Shown one piece after another: positions 33,637-43,663 of a stretch of DNA of 64,000 nucleotides. The notes under the pieces are model-generated. The model made no database searches and was not told where the DNA came from. It saw nothing but the letters and a program-made list of their open reading frames with translations. The stretch is from Pseudomonadales bacterium. GTDB taxonomy: Bacteria > Pseudomonadota > Gammaproteobacteria > Pseudomonadales > Azotimanducaceae. Made by a program: the position numbers and the translations under genes. Positions within the stretch are counted from its first letter, which is position 1. Each line of letters begins with the position of its first letter. Location of the stretch: the NCBI GenBank assembly GCA_012103505.1, contig WLWP01000001.1:1-64000 (forward strand), written 5' to 3'.

Positions 33637-34842
33637 ATGAGTTTGAGAGAATTTCGATTGGAAGCGCGAGAATGGCTGGAAGAGAACTGTCCGGCCAGTA
33701 TTCGCAGTCAAATGCCCGAAGAAGAGATCGTTAGTGGCGGGAGTAAGCAACGCAGTTCCAATCCGGACTCATACGTTTGGCTCGAACGAATGGCAAGCCG
33801 TGGCTGGACGGTCCCCCATTGGCCAGAAGAATATGGTGGTGCCGACCTCACGACGGAGGAGTACGTCGTGTTGCTAGAAGAGATGTCAGCGATAAATGCT
33901 CGCATTCCGCTAACAGGGATGGGCGTTAGCATGATTGGTCCGACTTTGCTTGAGTACGGTACGCCTGAACAAAAAGCTGAACACCTCCCTAAGATTGCGA
34001 GTGGTGAAATTCGTTGGTGCCAGGGTTATTCAGAACCTGGCGCAGGGTCTGATCTCGCTAGCTTGCAGACCCGTGCAGTAGAAGATGGTGATCAGTTCAT
34101 TATTAACGGACAAAAGATCTGGACTACGTTGGCCCAGCATGCCGACTGGATATTTTGCCTAGTGAGAACAAATCCAGAAGCGCCCAAGCATGAAGGCATC
34201 AGTTTTATGTTAGTCGATATGGACCAGCCTGGCGTGACGGTAAGGCCGATCAAGTTGATCAGTGGCGCGTCACAGTTTTGTGAGACCTTCTTGGAAGATG
34301 CGGTTGCTGAGAAGAAGAATCTTGTTCATCAGCTTAATCGAGGATGGACTGTTGGTAAGCGGCTCCTTCAACACGAACGATCTGGGATACAAGCGTTAGC
34401 CCAAGCCGCATCAGGTCGGGATGCTCGAGCGACCACAGGCATGCCGATTACAGAAGCGGCAAAAGAGTATATCGGTACAGACGCGGCGGGGCGGATCGAC
34501 GACCCTTCTCTTAGAGCTGAAATCACTGCGCTTATGATGAATACCAGGGCATTGGCACTCACTCAATCACGCAGTGTGGAGGAGTCTGAAGGTGGCACAC
34601 CAGGCTTTACGACATCTGTCTTTAAGCTCCGTGGTGCTGACTTTCGCAAAGAACAGCTCGAGCTGCAGTTGAGAGCGCGCGGGACCCAAGCGCTCGGGTG
34701 GCAGGGTGAAACGTTTACGGACGAAGAACGTGATGTGACGCGCAACTGGTTGGGATCCAAGGCGGGCTCGATTGCGGGTGGTTCTAATGAAGTGCAGCTC
34801 AACATCATATCCAAACGGGTGCTCGGACTTCCGGACGCTTGA
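33637..34842 (+). CDS. Acyl-CoA dehydrogenase
   Basis: This 401-aa FAD enzyme has the family blocks GWTVPHWPEEYGGADLTTEEYVVLLEE, WCQGYSEPGAGSDLASLQTRAV, FIINGQKIWTT and the C-terminal GGSNEVQLNIISKRVLGLP. It would introduce an alpha,beta double bond into a CoA thioester. Its stop overlaps the CoA transferase start (TGATG), so the two are co-translated. Substrate unknown. Confidence 0.92.
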   Translation: MSLREFRLEAREWLEENCPASIRSQMPEEEIVSGGSKQRSSNPDSYVWLERMASRGWTVPHWPEEYGGADLTTEEYVVLLEEMSAINARIPLTGMGVSMIGPTLLEYGTPEQKAEHLPKIASGEIRWCQGYSEPGAGSDLASLQTRAVEDGDQFIINGQKIWTTLAQHADWIFCLVRTNPEAPKHEGISFMLVDMDQPGVTVRPIKLISGASQFCETFLEDAVAEKKNLVHQLNRGWTVGKRLLQHERSGIQALAQAASGRDARATTGMPITEAAKEYIGTDAAGRIDDPSLRAEITALMMNTRALALTQSRSVEESEGGTPGFTTSVFKLRGADFRKEQLELQLRARGTQALGWQGETFTDEERDVTRNWLGSKAGSIAGGSNEVQLNIISKRVLGLPDA

Positions 34843-36107
34843 TGCCGGGTCCGTATGATGGCCTACGGGTGGTTGAATTTGGTCGCTTCATAGCAGCGCC
34901 ATACTGCGGTCAGCTCTTTGCTGATGGCGGTGCGGATGTCATCAAAGTAGAGCCGTTAGTCGGTGATGATGCGCGGCGGAATGGTACGCGTTTGAGTGCG
35001 ACCGAAGCGCGACAATACCTCAACAAGAATCGCGGTAAACGGTCAATCGCCATTGATTTGGCCGATGACGGCGTGCGTTCGCTTGTCCAGCAACTCACTG
35101 CCAGGGCAGATGTCGTTCTGACCAATTTTCGCCCAGGGCAAGCAGAGCGTCTCGGTCTGGACTATCAACAATTAGCGGTATCCAACCCTAAGATAATCTA
35201 TGCCGAAAACACAGCATTCGGGAAAGCGGGGTCGGCGAAGGCTGGAATGGACATTTTACTCCAAGCCTATGCGGGTGTTGCCAGCCCCACAGCGGATGGA
35301 CCGCAAGTAATTGGTGAGCCGATCATCGATTATACCGCAGCATTGCTAATGGCATGGGGTATCGCGACTGCGCTCTATCATCGAGAGAAAACTGGGGTAG
35401 GGCAGCGCTTGGATGTCTCGCTCCTACAAGCCGCCCTCGTCATTCAGAACAACTCGATTAACCACGTTGATGCGGTAGACGGATGGCGAGAGGAATTTGT
35501 CGACTACCTCAAAGAAGCCTTCAGTCGGGGCGATTCTCTTAGTGCTGTGATAGATCGCCGCGAGCTTCTAAAGCCCACTGTAGCACCACCCTACTATGGT
35601 TTGTTTCCAACCAAAGACGGATATCTTGCCGTTGCTGCAGGTGGCTTAGGTTTAAAACGCAAAGTTGCAGAGTTGTTAGGCATCGATGATCCCGGGGTTC
35701 ATGATTTAGACTTTGAGCCAAGCGATGTATCGGCATACACACAGTCGATCCGAGCACAGGTGGTCGAAGCGCTTAGCTTGAAAGGCACGGCTGAGTGGCA
35801 AGAGATATTTGAAGCTGAGGGTCTGCCTGCAGGTGCTGTGAATTTCAGAGAACAGGTACTCGATGACCGTCAGTGCTGGGATAACGATTATTTGGTTCGG
35901 TTGCATCACGACGAAGTGGGCGGCATGACGGTCGTAGCACCGCCGGTCAAATTCGGCGCCACGCCACTAGCGGTGCTAGGTCCTACGCCAACGTTGGGTA
36001 AACACACCAGGGATGTGTTTACAGAGTTAGGTGTTGACCAGGCAGAGATAGACGCTCTTTTTGAATCGGGCAAGATCGTGATTCATGGCGAAGGTAGTAG
36101 TACATGA
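34842..36107 (+). CDS. CaiB/BaiF family III CoA transferase
   Basis: This 421-aa protein starts GPYDGLRVVEFGRFIAAPYCGQLFADGGADVIKVEP, the classic family III opening. The catalytic-aspartate region is in GQRLDVSLLQAAL. It transfers CoA between carboxylic acids, presumably activating the substrate of the acyl-CoA dehydrogenase encoded just upstream. The start is the ATG at 34842, overlapping the preceding stop; it overlaps the thioesterase gene by 4 bp. Confidence 0.92.
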   Translation: MPGPYDGLRVVEFGRFIAAPYCGQLFADGGADVIKVEPLVGDDARRNGTRLSATEARQYLNKNRGKRSIAIDLADDGVRSLVQQLTARADVVLTNFRPGQAERLGLDYQQLAVSNPKIIYAENTAFGKAGSAKAGMDILLQAYAGVASPTADGPQVIGEPIIDYTAALLMAWGIATALYHREKTGVGQRLDVSLLQAALVIQNNSINHVDAVDGWREEFVDYLKEAFSRGDSLSAVIDRRELLKPTVAPPYYGLFPTKDGYLAVAAGGLGLKRKVAELLGIDDPGVHDLDFEPSDVSAYTQSIRAQVVEALSLKGTAEWQEIFEAEGLPAGAVNFREQVLDDRQCWDNDYLVRLHHDEVGGMTVVAPPVKFGATPLAVLGPTPTLGKHTRDVFTELGVDQAEIDALFESGKIVIHGEGSST

Positions 36108-36544
36108 CTGCAATCCCGGACGGGTTTGATGAGATGAAAACGGGCAGTCCTTTTAACACGTGGGCGGGTCCCTTCTATGCGAAGGAAGTTGATGCCAATG
36201 TGATCATCGGTTTTATTGTGGCCGAACATCATTGCAACAGCGCAGGACGTGTGCACGGAGCCATGATCTGTGCTGCAGCGGATATTGCGTTGGGACGCAA
36301 CATCGGTATCGCAACGCATGCCAAAGGCTACTTCGACGAAGGGAGCCTACAAAATAGGTCGGGCGCTCCGATAGCGACGATGAACTTAACAACCGACTTT
36401 GTCGGCACGGCACGCCAGGGAGCGTGGGTCGAGGTTCATGTGGATGTACAAAAAGCAGGGCGTAGCGTTGGCTTTGCTAATGCCTATCTTGTTAGTGATG
36501 GCGAACGGATAGCGAGGGCCAGTGCCGTCTTTAAAGTTCTGTAG
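36104..36544 (+). CDS. PaaI-type hotdog thioesterase
   Basis: This 146-aa protein has the hotdog-fold signature NSAGRVHGAMICAAADIALGRNIG and TTDFVGTARQGAWVEVHVDVQKAGRSVGFANAYL. Family members hydrolyse acyl-CoA thioesters. It is the last gene of the LLM / dehydrogenase / CoA-transferase cluster, where it may release CoA from the product or from dead-end intermediates. Confidence 0.87.
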   Translation: MTAIPDGFDEMKTGSPFNTWAGPFYAKEVDANVIIGFIVAEHHCNSAGRVHGAMICAAADIALGRNIGIATHAKGYFDEGSLQNRSGAPIATMNLTTDFVGTARQGAWVEVHVDVQKAGRSVGFANAYLVSDGERIARASAVFKVL

Positions 36545-36574
36545 TCCAGCTAGAGTGTACTGTTGGTAAGCAGG

Positions 36575-37204
36575 TTACCCATCTTGGTATGATCGCTGGG
36601 TAAAGACGTGTGTCATACGTAGCTGGTTCGCAAGCAGGCCGAATGCGAGCGCGACTGCTACAAGTGAGAACCAACCCTGATTTTCGGTAACCCAAATGCC
36701 GAGACCTATCATGAGCAGGACCACGACGGGTATGACAGAAGAAATGTGATCTGCCCAGCTAGCCCTAGGTAAATTGGCAAAGAAGTGATCGTTGTCTGAA
36801 TCGTGGCGTGCGCGTCGCATGGTGACTTGAGTTACCCAAGCCATGATGGCGAACAAGATGCTCAAGATGATGAACCAAATGCCAATGCTAGACGGCCCCA
36901 TGACACCTATTTGTGCAAATTCGATGATGCCAACCAGGAAAGGAAAAATCGCATCTGAGGTCGATGGTACCCAGCTGAATCGCATCACAAGACCGCTGTA
37001 GATGAGCCAGATCAACAAGATGCCGAGCAGGGTCGCGGCGATTTGGAGCCAACCAAGAACTGCCAAGAAAGACCATTCATACAGATATGGGTGTTCGCCA
37101 AGATGGGTCCACATCAACTCCAATGCTTGGACGATACTTAAGAGTGTCAGAAGAACTGTTGGGAAATTTGCTTTAGCGCGACCTCGGATTTGATTGTCTG
37201 CCAT
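36575..37204 (-). CDS. Polytopic membrane protein, hypothetical
   Basis: This 209-aa protein has about six hydrophobic segments, for example VLTLLSIVQALELMW, LAVLGWLQIAATLLGILLIWLIY and ISSVIPVVVLLMIGLGIWV. Family not recognised. It lies about 50 bp downstream of the RND exporter gene on the same strand and could be co-transcribed with it. Confidence 0.7.
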   Translation of the reverse strand: MADNQIRGRAKANFPTVLLTLLSIVQALELMWTHLGEHPYLYEWSFLAVLGWLQIAATLLGILLIWLIYSGLVMRFSWVPSTSDAIFPFLVGIIEFAQIGVMGPSSIGIWFIILSILFAIMAWVTQVTMRRARHDSDNDHFFANLPRASWADHISSVIPVVVLLMIGLGIWVTENQGWFSLVAVALAFGLLANQLRMTHVFTQRSYQDG

Positions 37205-37252
37205 TGTTCAGTACTTATGGGTGGGTTGGCATCTGCAAGCTGACAGGCGGCT

Positions 37253-39571
37253 CTAGGCTTTGATCCCGCTTTCAACGGAATCGTGACGCCGCCCCATTAT
37301 CCAGCGATCAAATCTGATCAGCAGAGGCGGCAAAAACAGCAAGTCCAATAACCAAGCGACGACGATAATCGGCGTCAGCAACAGGGCGACATTTTGAAAG
37401 TGGAACGTGTTGGAGAGCACTAAAACAAACGTTCCGACGGCCAATGAAAGGGTGGTGATCGTAATTGCAGACCCAGCTTTGTCCAGCGAGTAATCAACTG
37501 CCTCTTCTGGCGCGTCGCCGCGACGACGACCCACTATGTATTTGCTCAATATGTGTACAGAGTCATCAACGACAAGACCGATGCTTATCGAAAAGAGCAT
37601 CAGGATATAGGGACTCAGCTCGCCGACAAATAATCCCCAAACGCCAAAGACAATGGTGGCAGGAAAGATGTTTGGCATGATGCTGAGGAGCCCATACTTC
37701 ACGCTTGCGAGACCGATGATCATCGTTAGCGTTATCAAGATAAAGCTGAGAGTGAAGCCTTTCATCAATTCTTCAGTTATGGCTTGGTCTAAGCGTGCAA
37801 ACAGAATGCTGTTGTCGCCATGCAGAACTTTGAATTTGGGATTAACGTTTTCATCGATCCACGCGTCGATTCGCTCGTTGAATTCGATGAGTTCAACATT
37901 GGTGAGATTAGAGGTGCCGATGATGAGCCTGATCGCTGAATAGTCGGCATTGAATATGGGCTCTAGGTTGGGCTCGATTTCTTGTACAAGCTGATAACCG
38001 ACCAGATAGTCGATGACTTGCAGCTTGTCTTCAGGAATCTTGTCCCATGCTGGGTCATCGTCGTGTTCTGACTTGTTTAGGCTGCGTAGAAGATCGGTGT
38101 AACTCGATACAAAACTAGCTTCCGGCTGAGATTCTACCCAGCGCGAGAACTCATCCACCTGTAGTAAGAACTCGGGCTCAGTAATGCCGTAATAATCTCC
38201 ACTCTGTACGCTATAGACCAAACTTTGGTCGTTACCGATTTTCTCGGCTAACGCCTTCATCACGTGGGCAAGATCCGAGTCTTCATCGACAAAGCTGTAG
38301 CGGTTAAAGTCCATCTTGTTCATAGGTAGGAGCGCTAGGGTCACCACTATGATTGCAGTGCTTCCCCAAAAGAGTTGCGTGCCATGAGACCTAACAAGTT
38401 TTGTCACAGAGATTATAAACTCTCTCACGCCTAGTGGCTTAGGGACCTTGTTGGTAGGCAAGAGCAAAATGAGGGTGGGCAATGCCAAGAGTGAAATCAG
38501 GTAAGCCCACAAAACACCAATAGCCACAACATTCCCGAATCCATATATCCCTGGCGACGATGAGTAATTTAGACTCAAAAAGCCCATCGCGGTTGTGATG
38601 CTCGCCAGTGTTACGGGTTGGATGTTGATCGACAGACTCTCACGCATCGCGTCGAGCTTGTTGAGATTGCTATGCAGACCCTGGGCATAAATCGAGACGA
38701 TATGTATCCCGTGCGCCATTGCGATCACCAGCACCACCAGCGGTCCTAGCGTGGATATTTGGTTAAACGGGATTCCTAACCAGCCAAAACTTCCGACGGC
38801 CAGACCAATTGACGCAAACGCCACCGCAAAGAGGGATATCGCATATGGGAGAGACTTCAAGCAATACCACAGAAGTAAGATCGACAGCGAAATAACAATT
38901 GGAAATAGCACTAAGCGATCTTGTTCTGCGGCCTTAAATCCATCCATCTCAAACAACACACCACCGAGTGCGTATATTTCTACATCCGGGAATTCGCTGC
39001 GGAGGCTATCGCGTAAGGCGTAGACAGATGCCGCGATACTCAGTCGTACCTCTCGCTCATTCGGATTGGCCGTGTATTTGATCGTGGCCAGGGCCATGTC
39101 ACCGGTTTTGGAGAGTAGGGACTTGGTGAGATCAGAATCCCGCAGCGCAATCGCCTTTATATCGTCTAAGTCCGCTTCCGAAACGCTGTCTAAGTGCGGA
39201 ATCAGATAGTCACGGCCATAACGCTCGGCATCGACTTCGTTCAAGCGTCGATTCATCAGCGAGCCTACGGCGATCGCACCTTCGACCTCGGTGTAGCGCT
39301 CCATGAGCGCGTCCATCGCTCTAAGTGATTGAAAATTAAAGACATCTGTGTCTGTCTGGAAGGCAAATAGAACGCTGGTGCTCGGCGGAAAATCTGCACG
39401 CGTTTGGTCAACCTCGGCTTTGTAGGGGTCACCGTCGCTGAGTAGCGATTGCTGGGTCGTCTCCAGTGTGGACAAAGTGATGCCGTAGGCGACCGTGAGA
39501 CCACTTACAAGAGCGACTAAAAACAGGTAATAACGGCGTTCGACGAGGAAGTTGATCACAAACTGCATATA
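37253..39571 (-). CDS. RND/MMPL-family exporter
   Basis: This ~772-aa transporter has two repeats of one helix, a large periplasmic domain and five helices. Recognisable parts are ISTLGPLVVLVIAMAHGIHIVSIYAQGL and its counterpart LMLFSISIGLVVDDSVHILSKYIVGRRRG, the motif that carries the proton-relay aspartates of RND transporters. The size and layout resemble HpnN/MMPL-type lipid exporters rather than AcrB. The ATG at 39571 is preferred over the upstream TTG. No membrane-fusion partner is nearby. Confidence 0.88.
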   Translation of the reverse strand, partial: YMQFVINFLVERRYYLFLVALVSGLTVAYGITLSTLETTQQSLLSDGDPYKAEVDQTRADFPPSTSVLFAFQTDTDVFNFQSLRAMDALMERYTEVEGAIAVGSLMNRRLNEVDAERYGRDYLIPHLDSVSEADLDDIKAIALRDSDLTKSLLSKTGDMALATIKYTANPNEREVRLSIAASVYALRDSLRSEFPDVEIYALGGVLFEMDGFKAAEQDRLVLFPIVISLSILLLWYCLKSLPYAISLFAVAFASIGLAVGSFGWLGIPFNQISTLGPLVVLVIAMAHGIHIVSIYAQGLHSNLNKLDAMRESLSINIQPVTLASITTAMGFLSLNYSSSPGIYGFGNVVAIGVLWAYLISLLALPTLILLLPTNKVPKPLGVREFIISVTKLVRSHGTQLFWGSTAIIVVTLALLPMNKMDFNRYSFVDEDSDLAHVMKALAEKIGNDQSLVYSVQSGDYYGITEPEFLLQVDEFSRWVESQPEASFVSSYTDLLRSLNKSEHDDDPAWDKIPEDKLQVIDYLVGYQLVQEIEPNLEPIFNADYSAIRLIIGTSNLTNVELIEFNERIDAWIDENVNPKFKVLHGDNSILFARLDQAITEELMKGFTLSFILITLTMIIGLASVKYGLLSIMPNIFPATIVFGVWGLFVGELSPYILMLFSISIGLVVDDSVHILSKYIVGRRRGDAPEEAVDYSLDKAGSAITITTLSLAVGTFVLVLSNTFHFQNVALLLTPIIVVAWLLDLLFLPPLLIRFDRWIMGRRHDSVESGIKA

Positions 39572-39641
39572 GGTGAACGTGATATTGCGCAAAGACGCAG
39601 TATGCTAGAGTTATCTTGATTTTATCGCACGTGGTTATTTC

Positions 39642-41339
39642 ATGAATTTTAAGAAATTTGCGCTTTTTGGCCTCTTTTTGTCGACGTTGCCTGTATTCGC
39701 GAGCGCCGCTCGGGTTGGCGATTTTGCATTACTCGATCACACGGGAAAGCACCATCAGCTTTCCTACTATAGTGATCATGCTGGTGTAGTGGTCGTGGCG
39801 CATGGATTGGGCCATTCGACCGGGATACCTGCCAATGTGGCCGGTACTGAAAACGTCGCGGTTCTTTATCTAAACGCGCTGCCCGATGAGACCCGACAAG
39901 CCGTTTCCGAAGCAGTTACGCACGATGCGGTCCCGGTCTTGCTAGACGAGTCACAAATGGTTGCTGAATCTCTCGGGCTGACAAGAGTTGGCGACGCGGT
40001 GGTGATTGATCCGGCTAACATGACAATTGTCTACAGAGGTAATGTCGACGGTCTAGAAGTTGCTCTTCCGGCCGCTATTGCAGGAAAAGCCGTGGCTTCC
40101 GGCCAAGAAGGTGGTGGCCGCGCTATCTCCTTTGCTTCTCATCAAAGCGTGTCTTACGCCAATGATATCGTGCCCATCCTCATGGACAACTGCGTGTCTT
40201 GTCACCAAGAGGGTGGCATTGGTTCTTGGGCAATGGACAGCCATGCGATGGTTCAAGGCTGGTCTGCAATGATGCGTGAGGTTGTACTTGCGCGCCGCAT
40301 GCCACCAGGACAGATTGACAACCACGTCGGCCGGGCCATTAAGGACGTAGCTGGGTTGAGCAATAAAGAAATGCGTAAGCTCGTTCGTTGGATCGATGCC
40401 GGTGCGCCAATGGATGCTGAGGCTCAAGACCCGCTTGCCTCAGTCACGTTTAGCAAAGAAAAATTCACCCTTGGTGAACCAGATCTTGTCTACAAAGTAG
40501 CGGCCCAGGAAATCCCTGCTACGGGTATCGTTGATTACCGATATGTCCCCGTTCAGTTAGATCTCGATAAAGACGTCTGGGTGCGGGCGATGGAATTTGT
40601 CCCAGGCGACAGATCAGTGTTACACCACGTTATCGCCTATGTCTCAAGCCCTGCAGATAAGACCGTACGCGGTCGCCAGACCGGTGCTGCTCGTGGTGAA
40701 AGTGTTGGTGGTTTCGCGCCAGGCCGACAGCCCGACCAGTTCTGGGATAACAGCGGCAGATTGATTAAGAAGGGATCGAGTCTCTTGTTGCAAATGCACT
40801 ACACGACAGCTGGTCGCGAGGCAGTGGACGAAACGGAAATTGGCATTTACCTACACGACAAGCCACCAGCATTTGTGATGTCTGGCGGTGTCGCCGGTCA
40901 ACGTCGGTTTTTAGTCCCGCCACATGAGAAAGAGTATCCACTCGAAGGGGTGCAAGAGATTGAGCGCGACGCTTATCTGTATGAACTAAATCCGCACATG
41001 CACTTCCGTGGTAAATACATGAATTACACGGCTGAGTATCCCGATGGTACTTCTGAGACGCTATTATCCGTGCCTAAGTATGACTTCAACTGGCAGTTCA
41101 ATTACGTGCTCGAAGAACCTTTGTTCTTGCCCGCTGGCACGAAGTTGATTGCCAAAGGCGCCATGGACAATTCGGCACAGAACCCTGGTAATCCAGATCC
41201 GTCGAAGCCGGTGCACTTTGGGCTGCAAACCATGCACGAAATGTTCTTTGGCTTTACGACGTTACGATACGTCGGTGACACGCCCGCCAGCATCGTCGCG
41301 GTGGATAAAGAGGGAAGCGAGAATCCCGGCGCGGAATAG
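39642..41339 (+). CDS. Secreted redoxin-like / cytochrome c / copper monooxygenase-like fusion
   Basis: This 565-aa protein has a signal peptide (residues 1-22), then a thioredoxin/peroxiredoxin-like domain (about 24-150) lacking redox cysteines. A haem c site CVSCH follows at 184-188. The C-terminal ~270 residues match the PHM/DBM copper type II monooxygenase fold. All six expected copper ligands can be proposed: His328-His329, His386 (LQMHY), His452 and His454 (PHMHF), and Met534 (MHEM). It may hydroxylate a substrate in the periplasm with electrons delivered through its own haem. Substrate unknown. Confidence 0.82.
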   Translation: MNFKKFALFGLFLSTLPVFASAARVGDFALLDHTGKHHQLSYYSDHAGVVVVAHGLGHSTGIPANVAGTENVAVLYLNALPDETRQAVSEAVTHDAVPVLLDESQMVAESLGLTRVGDAVVIDPANMTIVYRGNVDGLEVALPAAIAGKAVASGQEGGGRAISFASHQSVSYANDIVPILMDNCVSCHQEGGIGSWAMDSHAMVQGWSAMMREVVLARRMPPGQIDNHVGRAIKDVAGLSNKEMRKLVRWIDAGAPMDAEAQDPLASVTFSKEKFTLGEPDLVYKVAAQEIPATGIVDYRYVPVQLDLDKDVWVRAMEFVPGDRSVLHHVIAYVSSPADKTVRGRQTGAARGESVGGFAPGRQPDQFWDNSGRLIKKGSSLLLQMHYTTAGREAVDETEIGIYLHDKPPAFVMSGGVAGQRRFLVPPHEKEYPLEGVQEIERDAYLYELNPHMHFRGKYMNYTAEYPDGTSETLLSVPKYDFNWQFNYVLEEPLFLPAGTKLIAKGAMDNSAQNPGNPDPSKPVHFGLQTMHEMFFGFTTLRYVGDTPASIVAVDKEGSENPGAE

Positions 41340-41367
41340 CGAAAACCGAATAAAACTAGGGGGCTAG

Positions 41368-42414
41368 GTGAAGAAATTCCTTATTGGGATTGGGGTGCTT
41401 GTCGGTCTTGTTGTCGTGCTTGGCTTTGTCTTCAGAGATACGGTCGGCATGATGATGATGTTTGCCGCGATGAAACCCAGCCAGAGTTTTGCGGAAGATG
41501 TGCGCCATACGGCGCCAGACTATAGTGAAGAAATCGCCTGGGCTGCGCTACCTCAGAAGGAAGACCCGGCGGATACGACTCCGGTAGGGGCAGAAGACTT
41601 GCAAGCGAGCTCTGCCGTCGATGTGTTCTTCATTCACCCTACCACTTATTACAAGAGTGACCATTGGTTGCAGCCCCTAGATGATGTGGACGCTAACAAG
41701 ATTACCGACGATCAAGTTATGCGTGGCCAAGCCGCCGTGTTCAATAGTTGCTGTGCAGTCTATGCACCCCGATACCGACAGGCCACCCTCTTTTCATTCA
41801 TGGATCAAGATGGAGATGGTGAAGCCGCCATCGCGTTTGCCTATGAAGACGTGGCAAAGGCGTTTGAGTATTACCTTCAGCACTACAACAACGGCCGTCC
41901 TTTCATCATCGCTGGTCACAGCCAGGGTGGACTACATGCCGATACATTGTTGAAAAAAGTAATCGCTGGTACTGAACTCGAGGAACGGCTTGTCGCTGCC
42001 TATCCTGTTGGCTTCTACATCGATGGTCAAGATAGCGTGCCTGTTTGTGAGAGTGCGACACAAACTGGATGTCAGGTGACATGGAACTCGGTTGCTCCTG
42101 ATTCCCAGAGCTTTCAAGACACGAGCGGTTCCATCTGTGTTAATCCTGTGAATTGGCAGGCAGATGGCAGTCGTGCGGACTTCAGCGATCACGTCGGCGC
42201 GGTTGACTATGGAGTTGACGGGCAAGTCGAGCAGGGCGTGGTGGATGCCCAGTGTGTCGATGGTCGGTTACACGTCTCGGAAGTGCGGTCCCCGAACTAC
42301 AAAAGTGAATTCATGGGTCCAGGTAACTACCACATCTATGATTTCAGCTTTTTCCACATGGACATTAGAAAGAACGCCGTAGATAGGGTGGCTGCGTACC
42401 TCGCATCGCGCTAG
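41368..42414 (+). CDS. DUF3089-family alpha/beta hydrolase
   Basis: This 348-aa protein has an N-terminal membrane anchor (FLIGIGVLVGLVVVLGFVF) and an alpha/beta-hydrolase domain with nucleophile elbow AGHSQGG. VDVFFIHPTTYYKSDHW and AVYAPRYRQATLFSF are typical of DUF3089. It begins at a GTG preceded by a run of Gs. It lies 28 bp after the copper-monooxygenase-like gene and is probably co-transcribed. It is likely a periplasmic esterase. Confidence 0.83.
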   Translation: MKKFLIGIGVLVGLVVVLGFVFRDTVGMMMMFAAMKPSQSFAEDVRHTAPDYSEEIAWAALPQKEDPADTTPVGAEDLQASSAVDVFFIHPTTYYKSDHWLQPLDDVDANKITDDQVMRGQAAVFNSCCAVYAPRYRQATLFSFMDQDGDGEAAIAFAYEDVAKAFEYYLQHYNNGRPFIIAGHSQGGLHADTLLKKVIAGTELEERLVAAYPVGFYIDGQDSVPVCESATQTGCQVTWNSVAPDSQSFQDTSGSICVNPVNWQADGSRADFSDHVGAVDYGVDGQVEQGVVDAQCVDGRLHVSEVRSPNYKSEFMGPGNYHIYDFSFFHMDIRKNAVDRVAAYLASR

Positions 42415-42433
42415 CTACACAGGCGGATTGTCC

Positions 42434-43576
42434 TTAGTCTGGTAAGCCCTGCAGGGAAGCGCTCAAAACTTCGTGGAAGTGGACGATCGCTTTCTCATAG
42501 TGGCCGAAGGTGAAATGATCGTTCGCGCCGCTCGTTAAACCCGCTTGGATAGCGCGCACTGCTGCAGCGTCTTCTTTGCTGCCCGTGTCGGCTAAAAATC
42601 CGGCATCTCGCTTGGCACGCGCGACATTCTTTTTGTCGCTGGTTTCCCCAGAATTCGTCATGCGATAAGTGATGAACCGTGTGCTCGTCGTGGTCAACGG
42701 TTCAGATATCGTGACGCTCGTATGATTTGAAAGCACTGCGATCACTACGTTGGGAAACAAGTGATAGACGTAGGTGAGTTGGCCTGCGACGTTCCTCTCG
42801 ACGATTGGTGTATCACGCAATTTCTCAATGCGCCTAAACGGAAATGTTACTCGGTTGTTGTTTCCAAATGACTCGACGACGTTCAGATTGTCGTAGCCGT
42901 ACGGGAAAAACGATTCTGGATGTAGTGTCTTGATGTGCAGCCCTTCGAGATTAGCCTCCATGTTGAGCTTCCAGTTCACATCGCCGGTATTTTCGGACGA
43001 CGCGAAGATGGTTTGGTCGGGGCTCAGGACATCGGGGATCTCATCAAGACCTTGTAAAGCGCCGCGACTGATCCCTTGTTCTTGCGTTACAAACACCAAA
43101 CCGTGCCGTTCTATTACCTCTACAGGCACCAATCCATGTGTGTCCTCATTAACATCTGGAAAGCCTTCGCGGTGTGGGATGTGTTGCACGCTGCCATCTA
43201 GTCGATAAGCCCAGCCGTGGTAGGCGCAGACGAAATATTTGGTGCAGCCGCTGCCTTGCGCGACTTGCATGCCGCGATGACGGCAGGCATTGCGGAAGGC
43301 CTGTACGTTTCCTTCCTCATCACGGACTACTACTAAGGGTGTCCCGGCTGCAATACGAGCGACGTAGTCGCCCGTATTAGGAATGGCGGCAGACGGACAA
43401 AATGGCACAGGCAGATGTTTTAGAAGCCTAATCTCATCGGCGAAACGGGCTTCAGAATGGTAGTTCTCTACAGGCTCACGCCAAACCTTTTCGCCGGAAT
43501 CGGAAGTCTTATTGTCGACATGATCAAAGACCCGTTCAGCAACTTCGCCGTCACTCAATAATCCTGTCTCAGCCAT
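42434..43576 (-). CDS. Rieske non-haem iron oxygenase, alpha subunit
   Basis: This 380-aa protein has the Rieske [2Fe-2S] ligands CRHRGMQVAQGSGC...CAYHGW at about residues 87-107, and a catalytic iron site in NMEANLEGLHIKTLHPESF. This layout belongs to aromatic-ring-hydroxylating or choline/carnitine-type oxygenases. No reductase or ferredoxin gene is adjacent, so electron delivery must come from elsewhere. Substrate unknown. Confidence 0.87.
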   Translation of the reverse strand: MAETGLLSDGEVAERVFDHVDNKTSDSGEKVWREPVENYHSEARFADEIRLLKHLPVPFCPSAAIPNTGDYVARIAAGTPLVVVRDEEGNVQAFRNACRHRGMQVAQGSGCTKYFVCAYHGWAYRLDGSVQHIPHREGFPDVNEDTHGLVPVEVIERHGLVFVTQEQGISRGALQGLDEIPDVLSPDQTIFASSENTGDVNWKLNMEANLEGLHIKTLHPESFFPYGYDNLNVVESFGNNNRVTFPFRRIEKLRDTPIVERNVAGQLTYVYHLFPNVVIAVLSNHTSVTISEPLTTTSTRFITYRMTNSGETSDKKNVARAKRDAGFLADTGSKEDAAAVRAIQAGLTSGANDHFTFGHYEKAIVHFHEVLSASLQGLPD

Positions 43577-43663
43577 GATGGTTTCCTAAACTAATCTCTC
43601 GAAACGTCGATGTTAACATAGGCACTTCGCCGCACGATGGCTGCGGCCAGCCTTGGAATAGCG

